NCBI RefSeq assembly: GCF_040954835.1
Contig: NC_090711.1
Location: forward strand, 14,131,001-14,195,000
Reading direction: 5' to 3'
Length of the DNA stretch: 64,000 nucleotides
From: Lepisosteus oculatus
Taxonomy: Eukaryota; Chordata; Actinopteri; Semionotiformes; Lepisosteidae
Part shown: positions 1-18,800 of the stretch, piece by piece
Position numbering within the stretch: position 1 is the first letter of the stretch
Layout: the number at the start of each line of letters is the position of its first letter
Program-made: the position numbers and the translations under genes
The notes under the pieces: generated by a model
What the model was told of the DNA's origin: nothing
The model's database searches: none
Seen by the model: only the letters and a program-made list of their open reading frames with translations

Positions 1-335
1 TTGTATATTACAGCAATCCCAAATGCATCTCAAAATACCAAGTATGCTGTTCAGGGATAATCAAACTCATCCCCTTGCACACTTCTGTTGAAATGGGGCC
101 CATGATTTTGGGAATCTCGCAATTCTGGGACAGTTCTTACGCACTGCCTCACAGAAATCAGTTTAATCCCCTATTGCTGCCTTTCCATCTCTTCAGAGCC
201 TTAAAACCTACAGTAGCTCAAAGCGAAGTTATTTGTATCCAGCACAGTGAGATGCAGACCTCTTTGCATCTAACTCAGAAGGATTTCAGGATTAGATTGT
301 ATATAATACTTCTTGTTCCTTGGTTGTTTCCTTAG

Positions 336-7831
<7,496 letters not shown>

Positions 7832-9015
7832 GGGGAGGCTTGCGAGAAGCTTCCTTTGCCAGAGACGGACCCTGGATGCCCCTCCAGGAGGAGAAGCGAG
7901 ATGGGCCAGGCTGTCTTCAGCAGGACTGTAAAACCCCCCTCGCCCGTGCAGCGAAGAGCCGACTCCTGCACCCCCAGCCTTTCCTGCGTTGCGTGCCCTA
8001 CGTCACAGAGCAGGCTTGGAGAATTCTCCATGTCTCTCTCTTGGACCCTGCCTGCTCTGTGGCCACAGATACATCGTTATCAAAATTAAGAACATAAAGC
8101 TTTTTGGCAACTTTTACAGTTAAGGACAATGTTATTCCATTTAAATTATGCATTGTTGAAGGATACCCTCTGTGGTTGGGATGGGGAGGTGGAGGGGACA
8201 TTTCCTAGGAGACAGTTCTGTTCCAACTTTAAGTGATGAATTGCACAAAAGAAGAGGTAACTACTGCAATATCTCGACAGCTCTTGCTGTGACAGAGAGG
8301 GGCGTTCGTCACCGATTTGCACCCCTTACTGCGGACGTGCCGAAATGTCCACTTGGTTCCCGTTATTGATTGGTTGATCGTATACTTGGGTCTTTTTTCT
8401 TTTGTGTTTGTTTTGCATGACTTGTATCAGATGTGCTTCAGTACCAGTTAATTTTGATGGGGTTCTGTTCAGTCTTGTCTAACACTCCGGTGGGCTGGTT
8501 TGGAACATTTCTGTAATGGACAACTTTTTATTTTGGTTTTTAATTGCACTGCAGTATGTAAATATCCGCTGTCCATTAGCTGAAGTGTGTGGGTGTAGGA
8601 CAATGTCTCCCACTCCATGTCTGTGCTGTGAGAGTCACTCTTTTATTACCAAGAGTAAAGTCCTTCCCTGCAGTGAGCCGCCCTAAACTTTTATTGTGCT
8701 GTTTGTTTATTTCCAAGTAAAAATAGCCTTTGACCACAGAACCTAAGGCTTATGTAACTAAGACTATTATTTACGATCCCAGAGAATCTTAGGGGACTCC
8801 ACAGCGATGCAGGAGATATGCATAGTACATTGATTCAATTTAACAATGATAGAAGAATTGTAACCGATTGTAACCAATTGTAAACACTTAGGCGACGTGT
8901 TTGCTGGTCATGTTTAGTTATTGGAAACTTGCCTGTGTCTTAATCAATTTAATTGTTTTCTGAGACGAATGGTTTATAATGTATTATTTTGCAATATAAA
9001 TAAAAATGTAAATGA
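7832..9015 (+). other. SGK2: SGK2 3'UTR with poly(A) signal
   Basis: No coding exon or repeat is recognisable between the SGK2 stop codon and an AATAAA at 8999-9004. The region becomes AT-rich, as 3'UTRs do. I infer that it is the SGK2 3'UTR. The exact cleavage site cannot be read from sequence. Confidence 0.55.
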
Positions 9016-9763
9016 GGACTTCACGCACTGTGCTACATGTCCTTCATCATCTGTGTCAGTGGTGCTATATTTGACCTGTGATATCAACCAGGTTAAAATT
9101 CTAACAGTACGGAGCACATTGAAAATGATTTGGACACTTGCCACTACTAGTTGTCATCATCACCACCTGGTCACAACCAAACGAACCACAAATCGCAGAG
9201 ATCTTCCCAAAATTCTGTGTTGTGAATATGGTTATTGACTCATTTGGCCTTGAGGCAATATTTCCTGTTACTTTACTATAGGGTTAAACTTTTATTTCTC
9301 CATGAGAGAGTTCTGGTGTGTTGAAACAAAATGTTTCCATTTTCAAATGGATTTCAGAGCTGCCCACACCAGTGAACAGATGAGCTCTCTGGGACCAGCG
9401 TGTGCTGTTTTTTTTTTTTAAAAAAAAACACCCCCTGCTCTTTTCACAGGGAAGGGACAAGAACCTCAAATTAGGCTTGGTTTACATTGAGACTTGGCCC
9501 CTGTGGGTTGTTTTTAAAAGTCACTTGTTTGTGTATTCATGCAGATTAACAGGTACCATCAGTAAATGTAACAATCGCAATAAGAGGCTCTAAATAATCA
9601 CAGAACCTTTACATACAAATATGCAGATGTTTTCTGCATTAGTTATGAAAACAAAATACACTCAACTAGTGGGTGGAGAAAAGGAAATGTAATAAAGTTA
9701 TCTCTTTGAATGAACATAACAGGATTTCCAGTTCCTCAACACTCCGATGATGATGATGATGAT

Positions 9764-10350
9764 CAAATTAATAATAATTAATAATTGCTTACACTTATAT
9801 AGCGCTTTTCTGGACACTCCACTCAAAGCACTTTATAGGTAATGGGGATCCCCTCCACCACCAATGTGCAGCCCCCACCTGGATGATGCGACAGTAGCCG
9901 TAGTGCTCCAGTACTCTCCCCACACACCAGCTACCAGTGGGGAGGAGAGCAGAGTAATGAAGCCAATTCATAGACGGGGATTATTAGGAGGCCATGATTG
10001 GTAAGGGCCAATGGGAAATTTGGCCAGGATGCTGGGGTTACACCCCTACTCTTTTTGAGAAACACCCTGGGATTTTTAATGACCACAGAGAGTCAGGACC
10101 TCGGTTTTATGTTTCATCAGAAGGACGGTGCCTTTTTACAGTATAGTGTCCCTGTCACTATACTGGGGCATTAGGACCCACATGGACCGCAGGGTGAGCG
10201 CCCCCTGCTGGCCCCACTAACACCTCTTCCAGCAGCAACCTTAGTTTTTCCCAGGAAGTCTCCAACCAGGTACTGACCAGGCTCACACCTGCTGAGCTCC
10301 AGTGGGTTGCCAGATGTGAGTTGCAGAGTGATATGGCTGCTGGCTTAATA
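9764..10350 (-). repeat. 5S-rRNA-derived SINE, copy 3 (inverted)
   Basis: This is the reverse-strand copy. It reads from the tail (aattgcttacacttatatagcgc) at the left to the 5S-like head (gagttgcagagtgatatggc) at the right. It lies in the SGK2-IFT52 intergenic space, next to a short GAT repeat at about 9745-9765. Confidence 0.88.
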
Positions 10351-10856
10351 GGCTTAAATTAAGAATCGTCTGTGTTATGAAACAAAAGCTTTTCCCAGCA
10401 AAACATGAGGTTTCTTGGAAGTGGAGAATCTAGTGTGAAATCTGCTGTGAAATGGTGATGCATCACCCACAGATGTTTTCAACAACTTGACAGTAAAGCA
10501 TTTGATCATTTAAACGTTTAATACAACATAAAGCTTCCTTCTTTTTCAGTTCTTTTTGCACAGCAGTTTGACGTACACTATGTTATTACATAGCTATATC
10601 ATTCGTTTAAAACTGCTCATTTTTAGATGGTGGTGCCATCTTTTGAATGGAAACTGTACATTAAATTGCATCCGGACAACTGCCCCTCCAATCTTTTATC
10701 AAAGATCGAGACTGGTCGAGTTACTAAACTAGTCAAATTCACAGATGACACCAAAAACGAGAGGATTGAAAAAAAATATGGGAGAAGCTGCCAAGAAAAT
10801 TTAAAAAGTCTTCATGACTGGGTAAATATCTAGTAGATGCACTCATTAAACCTGCA

Positions 10857-11362
10857 GCTGAATCACCCTGCAACTGACAACCCACTGAATTTCAGCAGGG
10901 GTGAGCCTGGAAGGGAGACCTTCTGGGAAAGCTAAGGTCCCTGCTGGAAGAGGTGTTAGTGGGGCCAGTAGGGGGCGCTCACCCTGAGGTCTGTGTGGGT
11001 CCTAATGCCCCAGAATAGTGACTGGGACACTATACTGTAAAAATGTGCCCTCCTTTGGATGAGATGTAAAACCGAGGTCCTGACTCTCTGTGGTCATTAA
11101 AAATCCCACTTGAAAAGAGCAGGGGTGTTACCCCGCGGTCCTGGCCAAATTTCCCATTGGCCCTTACCAATCATGGCCTCCTAATAATCCCCATCTCTGA
11201 ACTGGCTCTGCTCTCCTCCCCACTGAGAGCTGATGTGTGGTGAGCGGACTGGTGGGGCTGCACACTGGTGGTGGTGGAGGGGAGTCCCCATTACCTGTAA
11301 AGCACTTTGAGTGGAGTGTCCAGAAAAGCGCTATATAACTGTAAGCAATTATTATTATTTAG
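10857..11362 (+). repeat. 5S-rRNA-derived SINE, copy 4
   Basis: The head is shortened (tcaccctgcaactgacaaccc), followed by body and tail blocks ending gctatataactgtaagc and an ATT run. It is intergenic between SGK2 and IFT52. Confidence 0.87.
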
Positions 11363-11579
11363 AATACTGCGGACAGGGGGCACTTACACAAAGAGTTGTG
11401 GGACTATGGAGCAGGCTCCTCGGACAAGATCCCTGGCTCAATCACACAAACGAGCTCGATGGGTTGGATGGCCTCACAGTTGTAACTTTCCTGACGTTCA
11501 TACATACTTGACAGTTCAGCGTTCTTTACTCTTTGGAACAAAAGGAGGTTAAATACACACTGGAAAGTAGAAAGAAGGA

Positions 11580-11662
11580 CACAGGTTTCGGCTGTGGAGC
11601 CTCTTCTCTCTTTTCTCTTCAGTGTGGAATTAATCCCCCCTTGCTCCTTCCCAGTGGAAAAT
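11580..11662 (+). repeat. MITE-like family member B
   Basis: The core ggtttcggctgtggagcc is followed by ctcttttctcttcagtgtgg and a degraded tail. It is a short relic of the hairpin-forming family best seen at 24.05-24.23 kb. Confidence 0.58.
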
Positions 11663-12099
11663 CCTGTTGGCTCCAGTACACATTAGCAACTGGTTTCTTA
11701 TAATTGTTGCTGGTGTTTGTTGGTATGAACTGGTTTAAACTTCTCACCTGTTAACTAAGAAGGCGATCGCGTTCCCACTGTTAAAGGTGAGCCGGTTTCT
11801 ACCTGGTTTGATACTTTCTGAGCTGGAAGGTACCCGTCGCCAGCTGGTACCAGCTGAGCCTTTTTCTACTGGAATGTTCTCCGGGAGACACAGGTCCTCA
11901 CTTCTCTCATTGGCACAATGTAGACCAGTGGGCTAACTAGAATATTATTATCAAATAAAGATTTATTATTACAGATTTATCTTTCACTTTAAAAGTTAGT
12001 TAACATCTGTTGTTCATTACACATTACACATTACACGTTGATTTATTCAATTTTTCCACAATTTTATTCCTCATCTCCCTCTGTTTGCTTTGCACTTAG

Positions 12100-12265
12100 A
12101 ACAGCAACAGCAGCACGGTGGTAACGGTTGATCCACCCCTATATTCCCTGACCAATGGAACAGCCCGTTGCCATAGTGGAAGCGGTCCTAGTTACCGTTG
12201 TGTTTTTAGAGTTCTCCCAGCATGCCCTGCGAGCGGCCTCTTGAAGATGGTGTCCTGATTCGCAG
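12100..12265 (+). promoter_or_regulatory. IFT52: IFT52 promoter core and non-coding first exon
   Basis: A CCAAT box (gaccaatgg, about 12150) is followed by gttgccatag at 12167, which resembles half of an X-box. X-boxes bind RFX factors that drive ciliary genes, so this fits IFT52. A likely untranslated first exon ends at 12265 with donor cgcag/gtaagg. It holds a minimal upstream frame, ATG at 12247 to TGA at 12258 (three codons). The transcription start is inferred, not seen. A diverged copy of this core lies at 16010-16140. Confidence 0.55.
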
Positions 12266-12894
12266 GTAAGGATAGTTTGTATTTATGTGTCAAAATAGAG
12301 TTAATTAGTTGTTTATGAAAAGTAGTTGTAAAGCGGACAAACGCCACACTTCCGAGTAGCTGATGATGGCGGTTTAGTTAAAACATTTAGGTTTTTAAGT
12401 CTTATTTAAACACGATTGATTTGAAGTTCGGGAATGCAGCAGCTACTGTTTGTCAGTGTTCTGGTATCGAGAGATATGAACAAAAACATCTACAGATAAA
12501 TGTTTAGCGATCGGATGGCGGTGTTTTTTTCCCCCCCGTAAAAGTCAATTTATGATCAGCTGGGTCATGGGACGCTGATGCTCAGTAATGCCTTATTCTG
12601 CAATACGTCTTGAATAATGCGGGTACATTTATCGCTTATAGAATATGAGCTGATCCGTGGTACCCATCTGGAGACCACACGTTCCTATCTTTCTACACTC
12701 TGTTAAAGATGTGTGGTTTAACTCTTGAGTTGTTGTAGTCTTCATCAGCGCCGTCTATTCGTACCTACGGCAGCGGTAGATCGAGGAGTGCACTGTAGGC
12801 TCCCACTGCTGTGTTTGAACAGATCTGTGAGGGATGCTGCTTGTTTGCTTCAGCCTCCGATGAAGAGAAGGAAATTCATCCTGTCACGATCAGA

Positions 12895-15800
12895 ATGGAG
12901 AAAGAGCAGCGCAACAGCGTCGTGATCAACGCCTCCAAAAGAGAGGTCTTCACGGCTAGCAACGGCTTCAAGTCACTGCAGAAGAAGCTGAGAGCCCAGT
13001 GGAAGATCCAGAGGTACAGCACGTTAAGCAGAGCAGATAACTAATGAGCGTTATTGTTTCTTACTTCCTGTTAGTGTCCCAGATATGAAATCTGCTTTGC
13101 ATGCAGGTAAAAGATACAATACAACACATTTAACACAAGATGAACTCATTGACAAATAAGAGCCATACATGTATGATGAGAAAGAAAGATGTAAATAAAG
13201 TAAAATGTGTAATGACTAGTCCAAGATTAAGCAGGTTAAGAGCCTTGTGCATAAAAGATAACTTAATTCTAAATTGAATCTAGGTATTTAAAATCAATGC
13301 TCAGATGATTATATTGGCTTTCTGCAACGTTTGTTTGACATAGATGTCTGAAAGCTGTAGCTGTTGTGCACCAATAATTTTGCTGGCTACCTTCACAATC
13401 CTGCTCAGTTTTTTATTCTGTGCATTAAGATTATACAATGAAAGATCTATATAATCAAGTCAGTGTTGTGGTACAGGCATTGAAAGAGCCAAATTTTCTT
13501 AGGAAGAAACTAAACGTTTCTTAACTCTTTCTAAAGTTTGCTGTTGGGTCTTCTTGCATACGGTACCTAGGTTTTCCTCAGAGGTTAGGTTGAAATCAGC
13601 ATTTACCGTGCTCCCTCAACAGTTGACACAGCTCTGAATGCTTGTGCCCCCAGCTTTAAAGAAGAGCTCTCCTCGGAGAAACTGGCTGGTGTGAAGCTGT
13701 GGATCACAGCAGGACCTCGAGAGAAGTTCACAGCAGCTGAGGTAGAGATGGAGCTTTTTATGTGCAAGACAGGATATTATCTAGTAAAATACACAGGAGA
13801 CGCAGTTGCATATAATTTAACTTGCAGTGATGCACATTTCTAAATGACTTCACACTCCACAATATGACTGTTAAGAGATAGCCCAGATTGTGCACTACAT
13901 GTCCTTCTGATCACTCTATTAACTAAGTCATAACTTTGTCTGAATGTTGTCCAGGCTTTTAGGCCTGGAAAAGTTGTTTTAAACTGTTGTGAGATTGGTT
14001 CAGCTGTTTTTCATTTTGAATGCCAAAAAGTAGACCTCAGATTTAAATGTGACTTGATTGATCCATTAACTACACTGCAGTGCAGAAGTCTTAGTTTATA
14101 CTATTCTACACTTATACCTCAGTATTTTTACATCTTTCTGTAAGAATTATGTAAATTTCACACTCTTCTGAAATTTTAACCACTTTAGATAAGTAAATGT
14201 GATAGTTTATCTACTATTTCATTAGTGCTTGTGTCATTTACTCTGTGTTGTTGTGATCATGTTTTTGAATCAATGTGAATTAAAGATTAGGGTTCTACTC
14301 ACAAAAAATGACGTGTATGAATAACAAAGTTATTATAATGTGAAAAAACACTAGTCAAGACTTGGAGTAAAACTCTGATGTTCATAACATACATGTTTGT
14401 AGCTAAAGATTGTGTTTGAGATGCCTCAGTCTTGCCCAGCAGTGAAGAGACACAAACCAATTCCTACACAAGTGACATTTCACAGATGGAGAGGAAGGTT
14501 GTTGTGGACATGACATGTAGTTGTTTAGGCAAACACATTTTGATGAAAGGTACATCTCAATCTATCTTGAGAAGAAAAACGTGCCGCTGATATTTACATC
14601 TGTCTGACCTGAGCAGATGATTCAGCACTTTCCAGAGTGCTGGTGGTTCCTGTCTGCAGAGCTGTGCTTGTGTTCCATCTGCGCTTTCTCTCCTTGTGCA
14701 GCTGGAGGTGCTGAAGCGATACTTGGACGGCGGAGGGAATGTCCTGGTCATGCTGGGAGAGGGGGGGGAGCTCAAGTTTGACACCAACATCAATTTCCTG
14801 CTGGAGGAGTTTGGAATCATGGTCAACAGTGGTGAGTCTTTAGCCTCTCTCATCCTGTAGGTTTGGTTCCACTGAACGCCTGTGCTACTTTTGCTACCCT
14901 ACGGGTTATCCAGGCCGTCTTCCATTAAGTGAATAATGCTTAGAGATCAATAAGTGCTTCCGATCCTAATTTTGATACTCACACATTTTTGGTACCCTGT
15001 TTACTGACTGTGCTGATCTTACTCTAAGATGTATTACATGGTTCTGTTTCCTTCCCCTTTCAGTCTAGTTGTCCAGCTCTCTGTCCGTTGTTGTAAAATG
15101 TTAGCAATGAGTTGCTGAGAGTTGCGATTGTACCTCCTTTAGTAAAAAAGGCTGCTTTGACTCTGATCCTGAGAAAGAATAATATGGCTCATGATATACT
15201 CGACAACTACAGACCAGTGTATTCTAATATACCATGTCTGTGCAAAAGTCTCAGTAATAACTGCTCAGCTATTTACCGATGAACTCCTATTAGTCTAGTT
15301 TCAGGGTGAAACGCACACACACAGACTGCATGAATGTGTTGTAGCAGTCATATGTTGTAGCCTCTATATCTTCAGAGTATAAAGCAGCAGGTATCTTGAT
15401 TTTCTTATGTAGGAGTTTCCAGTTTCTGTATTGGGGTCCGTGGGTGGATAGCTGTCAAGAAAAATTGCTTTTTGTATCACTATGACATTCTGATCACCTT
15501 TTTTTTTAACTTCCCGGCCAAATTCCTACTAGAACGCAGTAAGTTTGATATTATTCTGGGTATATGAGTGCTGGGAAGATATAAATGCCTAGTCTGCGAT
15601 CTCCACAGCATGAAAACATTGTATGCCTGGTCTAGGTTTTGCCAGCCCATGTGTGCATTTAATAAATACATTTTACACCACACTTGGAAAGATCTCAATT
15701 GTTGCCTCTCTTGAGCTAACTTGAGCTAAGGTAGCAAAGTTTTGGAATTGTGTTTTTTCATCTTTGTACTAGACGAAGATGTTCCCGCTTACTCAGTGGG

Positions 15801-18800
15801 ACAGAGTTGGGTCTGGCTGGGTGATCTCACTGCAGCTAGAAAGATTTTGGTGGCATAGTGGATTCCTTTAACCACTCTCCTTTCATCGTTGGTCTTACCT
15901 TTATGTAATCCCGTCAGGTCCTTTTTAACCATTTTATATTCATTTTACATAAAATGCACATTTAATATTTCTTCAGTTTTTCAATCCTTCAGTTTTCCCA
16001 CTCTTTTGCATTTCAGTAGGTACAGTAACAGAAGCACAGTCTTAATGGTTGACCCACCCCCATCTTCCTGCCCAGTGGAACAGTCCGTTGCCATGGCGGA
16101 AGCGGTCCTATTTTCTTTCCTGGTGCTCCTGCCGTAGAGTAGTGGTGTGCCTGCCAGTGATCTGGGGGGAAATGTTTTGAAAAAATCCTTTTGTCTGTGC
16201 TGTATTTATGAATATTTTAAAAATTAAACTGGGTGCAGCAGAAGGATTTGCAAATTAAATGTAATGGTTGTGAGGTAGGGGGATCTTTTAATAGGCATTT
16301 CTCTATATATGATCTCTATAATCAGCTAAGCTGCTTTCCAGCTCCAAAATCTAAAGTCTCTTTCTTTTTCAATACTGTTCTCCAAATGCTTATGCCAAGA
16401 TCCATGATCAGTTGGTCAGTCACGTCTTTGGTTCCTTCTCCGCCAGCAGCCATATCACCCTGCAACTCACAACTGGCAGCCCACTGAAGCTCAGCAGTGT
16501 GAACCTGGTCAGTACCTGGATGGGAGACCTCCTGGGAAAAACTAAGGTTGCTGCTGGAAGAGGTGTTAGTGGGGCCAGCAGGGGGCGCTCACCCTGCGGT
16601 CCATGTGGGTCTTAATGACCCAGTATAGTGACGGGGACACTATACTGTAAACAGCCACTGTCCTTTGGATGAGATGTAAAACCGAGGTCCTGACTCTCTG
16701 TGGTCATTAAAAATCCCAGGGTGTTTCTTGAAAAGAGTAGGGGTGTAACCCCGGCGTCCTGGCCAAATTTCCCATTGGCCCTTACCAATCATGGCCTCCT
16801 AATAATCCCCCTCTATGAATTGGCTTCATCACTGTGCTCTCCTCCCCACTGATAGCTGATGTGTGGTGAGCGTTCTGGCGCACTATGGCTGCTGTCACAT
16901 CATCCAGGTGGGGCTGGATGATGTGGTACATTGGTGGTGGTGGAGGGGAGACCCCATTACCTGTAAATCGCTTTGAGTGGAGTGTCCAGAAAAGTGCTAT
17001 ATAAGTGTAAGCAGGGCCCACACCCTCTGCCCCCACAGTGCCGTACTGCAGCCAAGGAGACGCGTGCAGGGATGTTAGGGGATTTCGATCTTCAGCTGTT
17101 ACAAGCGGGTTTTAACTGGCTTCCGGTCAAATTCCGTGTAGACTTTAAAATCCTCATGCTCACCTTATAAGGCTCTGCGTGGCTTGGCACCAGAGTACCT
17201 GTCTGAACTATTATCGCCCTACTCCCCACCTCGCAACCTTCGCTCTTCTAAGTCTGCTCTCCTTACTGTCCCCCAAGCCCGTCTACATTGTATGGGCGAC
17301 AGGGCCTTCTCGTGTTATGCCCCCAAGCTCTGGAACTCTCTCCCCAAGGATATCAGAGAGTCACCTTCTGTAAACTCCTTCAAATCCAGACTCAAAACCC
17401 TCTTCTTCAGAAAAACCTTTACTGAACTGGTTCCATTCTTCATCCCTCTGCTTTTCTTAGTACCACCATCCACGGTCTCCTCTATATATTGAAATTGCGT
17501 TTTATCTTGTGTATTCTTCTTATTTATTGTTGTTGTCATCCTGTAAAGCGCTTTGATAAGCCACCTTTAAAGGCGCTATATAAAATAAAGTTTATTATTA
17601 TTATTATTATTCAAATCTTATCTCCATCTACAGCCCTTTTACAGTTTGTTTTCTACGTGAGTTGAGTAAATTCGTCACCTTTTGCCTGGTTGTCAGAATA
17701 AGCTGTCAGAATATTAGTTGTTATAGGAGTTTTTAAAGTCCCAGTGCTCTGATTTGCCTCCCCCTTTGAGGTCCATGTGAAAAATGTTACACTGCTGGCA
17801 AAATCTATCTTTGTTTTACTGCATTCTTGAGACCATCCCTTTCTGTAACTCATGCTGGAAAGCTGGTTCTGGGTTTCATGTCATCCAGAATCGATTGCTC
17901 TAATGGCCAGTGTGCTAGTGCATTACTACTGAGCAACAGTAAACCTGTGGTCAAGAGATTGCAGTTTTCTGTGTTGCCCAAGGACCAAACTAAAAAGCAA
18001 GGTCGATTAATACACTACTAATTCTTATTCTAACCCATGTCTCTCTCTGTTCCTTTCTGACAGATACAGTGATTAGGAACGTGTACTACAAGTATTTTCA
18101 TCCCAAAGAAGCTCTTGTCTCCAATGGGGTATTAAACAGGTGAATGTTTCAGTTTTATTTGTACTGAAGATGAACCTGTGGCTTCAGCGATATGGACAGA
18201 TAGCATCAGCAAGAAGGCGGTTAGAATTCTGTTCGATTTGAGCTACTCATGTGTTCAGCTTGAGTGGGACGATAGTATTTTCTTTTATGTGAACACATTT
18301 GTTTTTTCAGACAAGGAGATGCAAGGCATAAATAAAAGTAGTCATTCCCCACTTTCGACACAGGCATCTCTAAAATCTAATGTACAGGCAAACTTCTGCA
18401 ATGGTGCCCCCAGGCTACATGCTTCTGGCTCAGGGGGCTCCGTTATTCCAAGCCTCCACTGCCCCCTACTGGCACCACTCGTCCAAGCAGCTATGAAAGT
18501 TCCATATAGATATCAAGACTGTCCAGGACCCAGTGACAAGAGCAGAGGCTCTCAACACGGCGTCGCCAGCTTTGTAGCCGATATCGGACCAGCAAGCCGG
18601 ATCCATTTGTGCCACTATGAGAGGCCCACATTAGTTACCCTCACTTCTCTTCTCTTTTCAGAAACTAGGAACCCCTGGACTAGAAATGTTCTCTGTGAGG
18701 AACATTTAAGTGAAACATTTGATGGTTAAGAATTTAGTGGCTGAATCGTTTATCCCGTTGTCGCAGGACACTGCGTCATTTACAACACTAGAAAGACAAA

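Larger units (their letters stand above)
9016..12100. other. SGK2-IFT52 intergenic region
   Basis: Besides SINE copies 3 and 4 and MITE-like member B, I see no gene. The stretches 9020-9760 and 10360-10850 are AT-rich and hold only short open frames without recognisable domains. The palindromic T/A homopolymer at about 9410-9430 is simple sequence. Confidence 0.5.
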
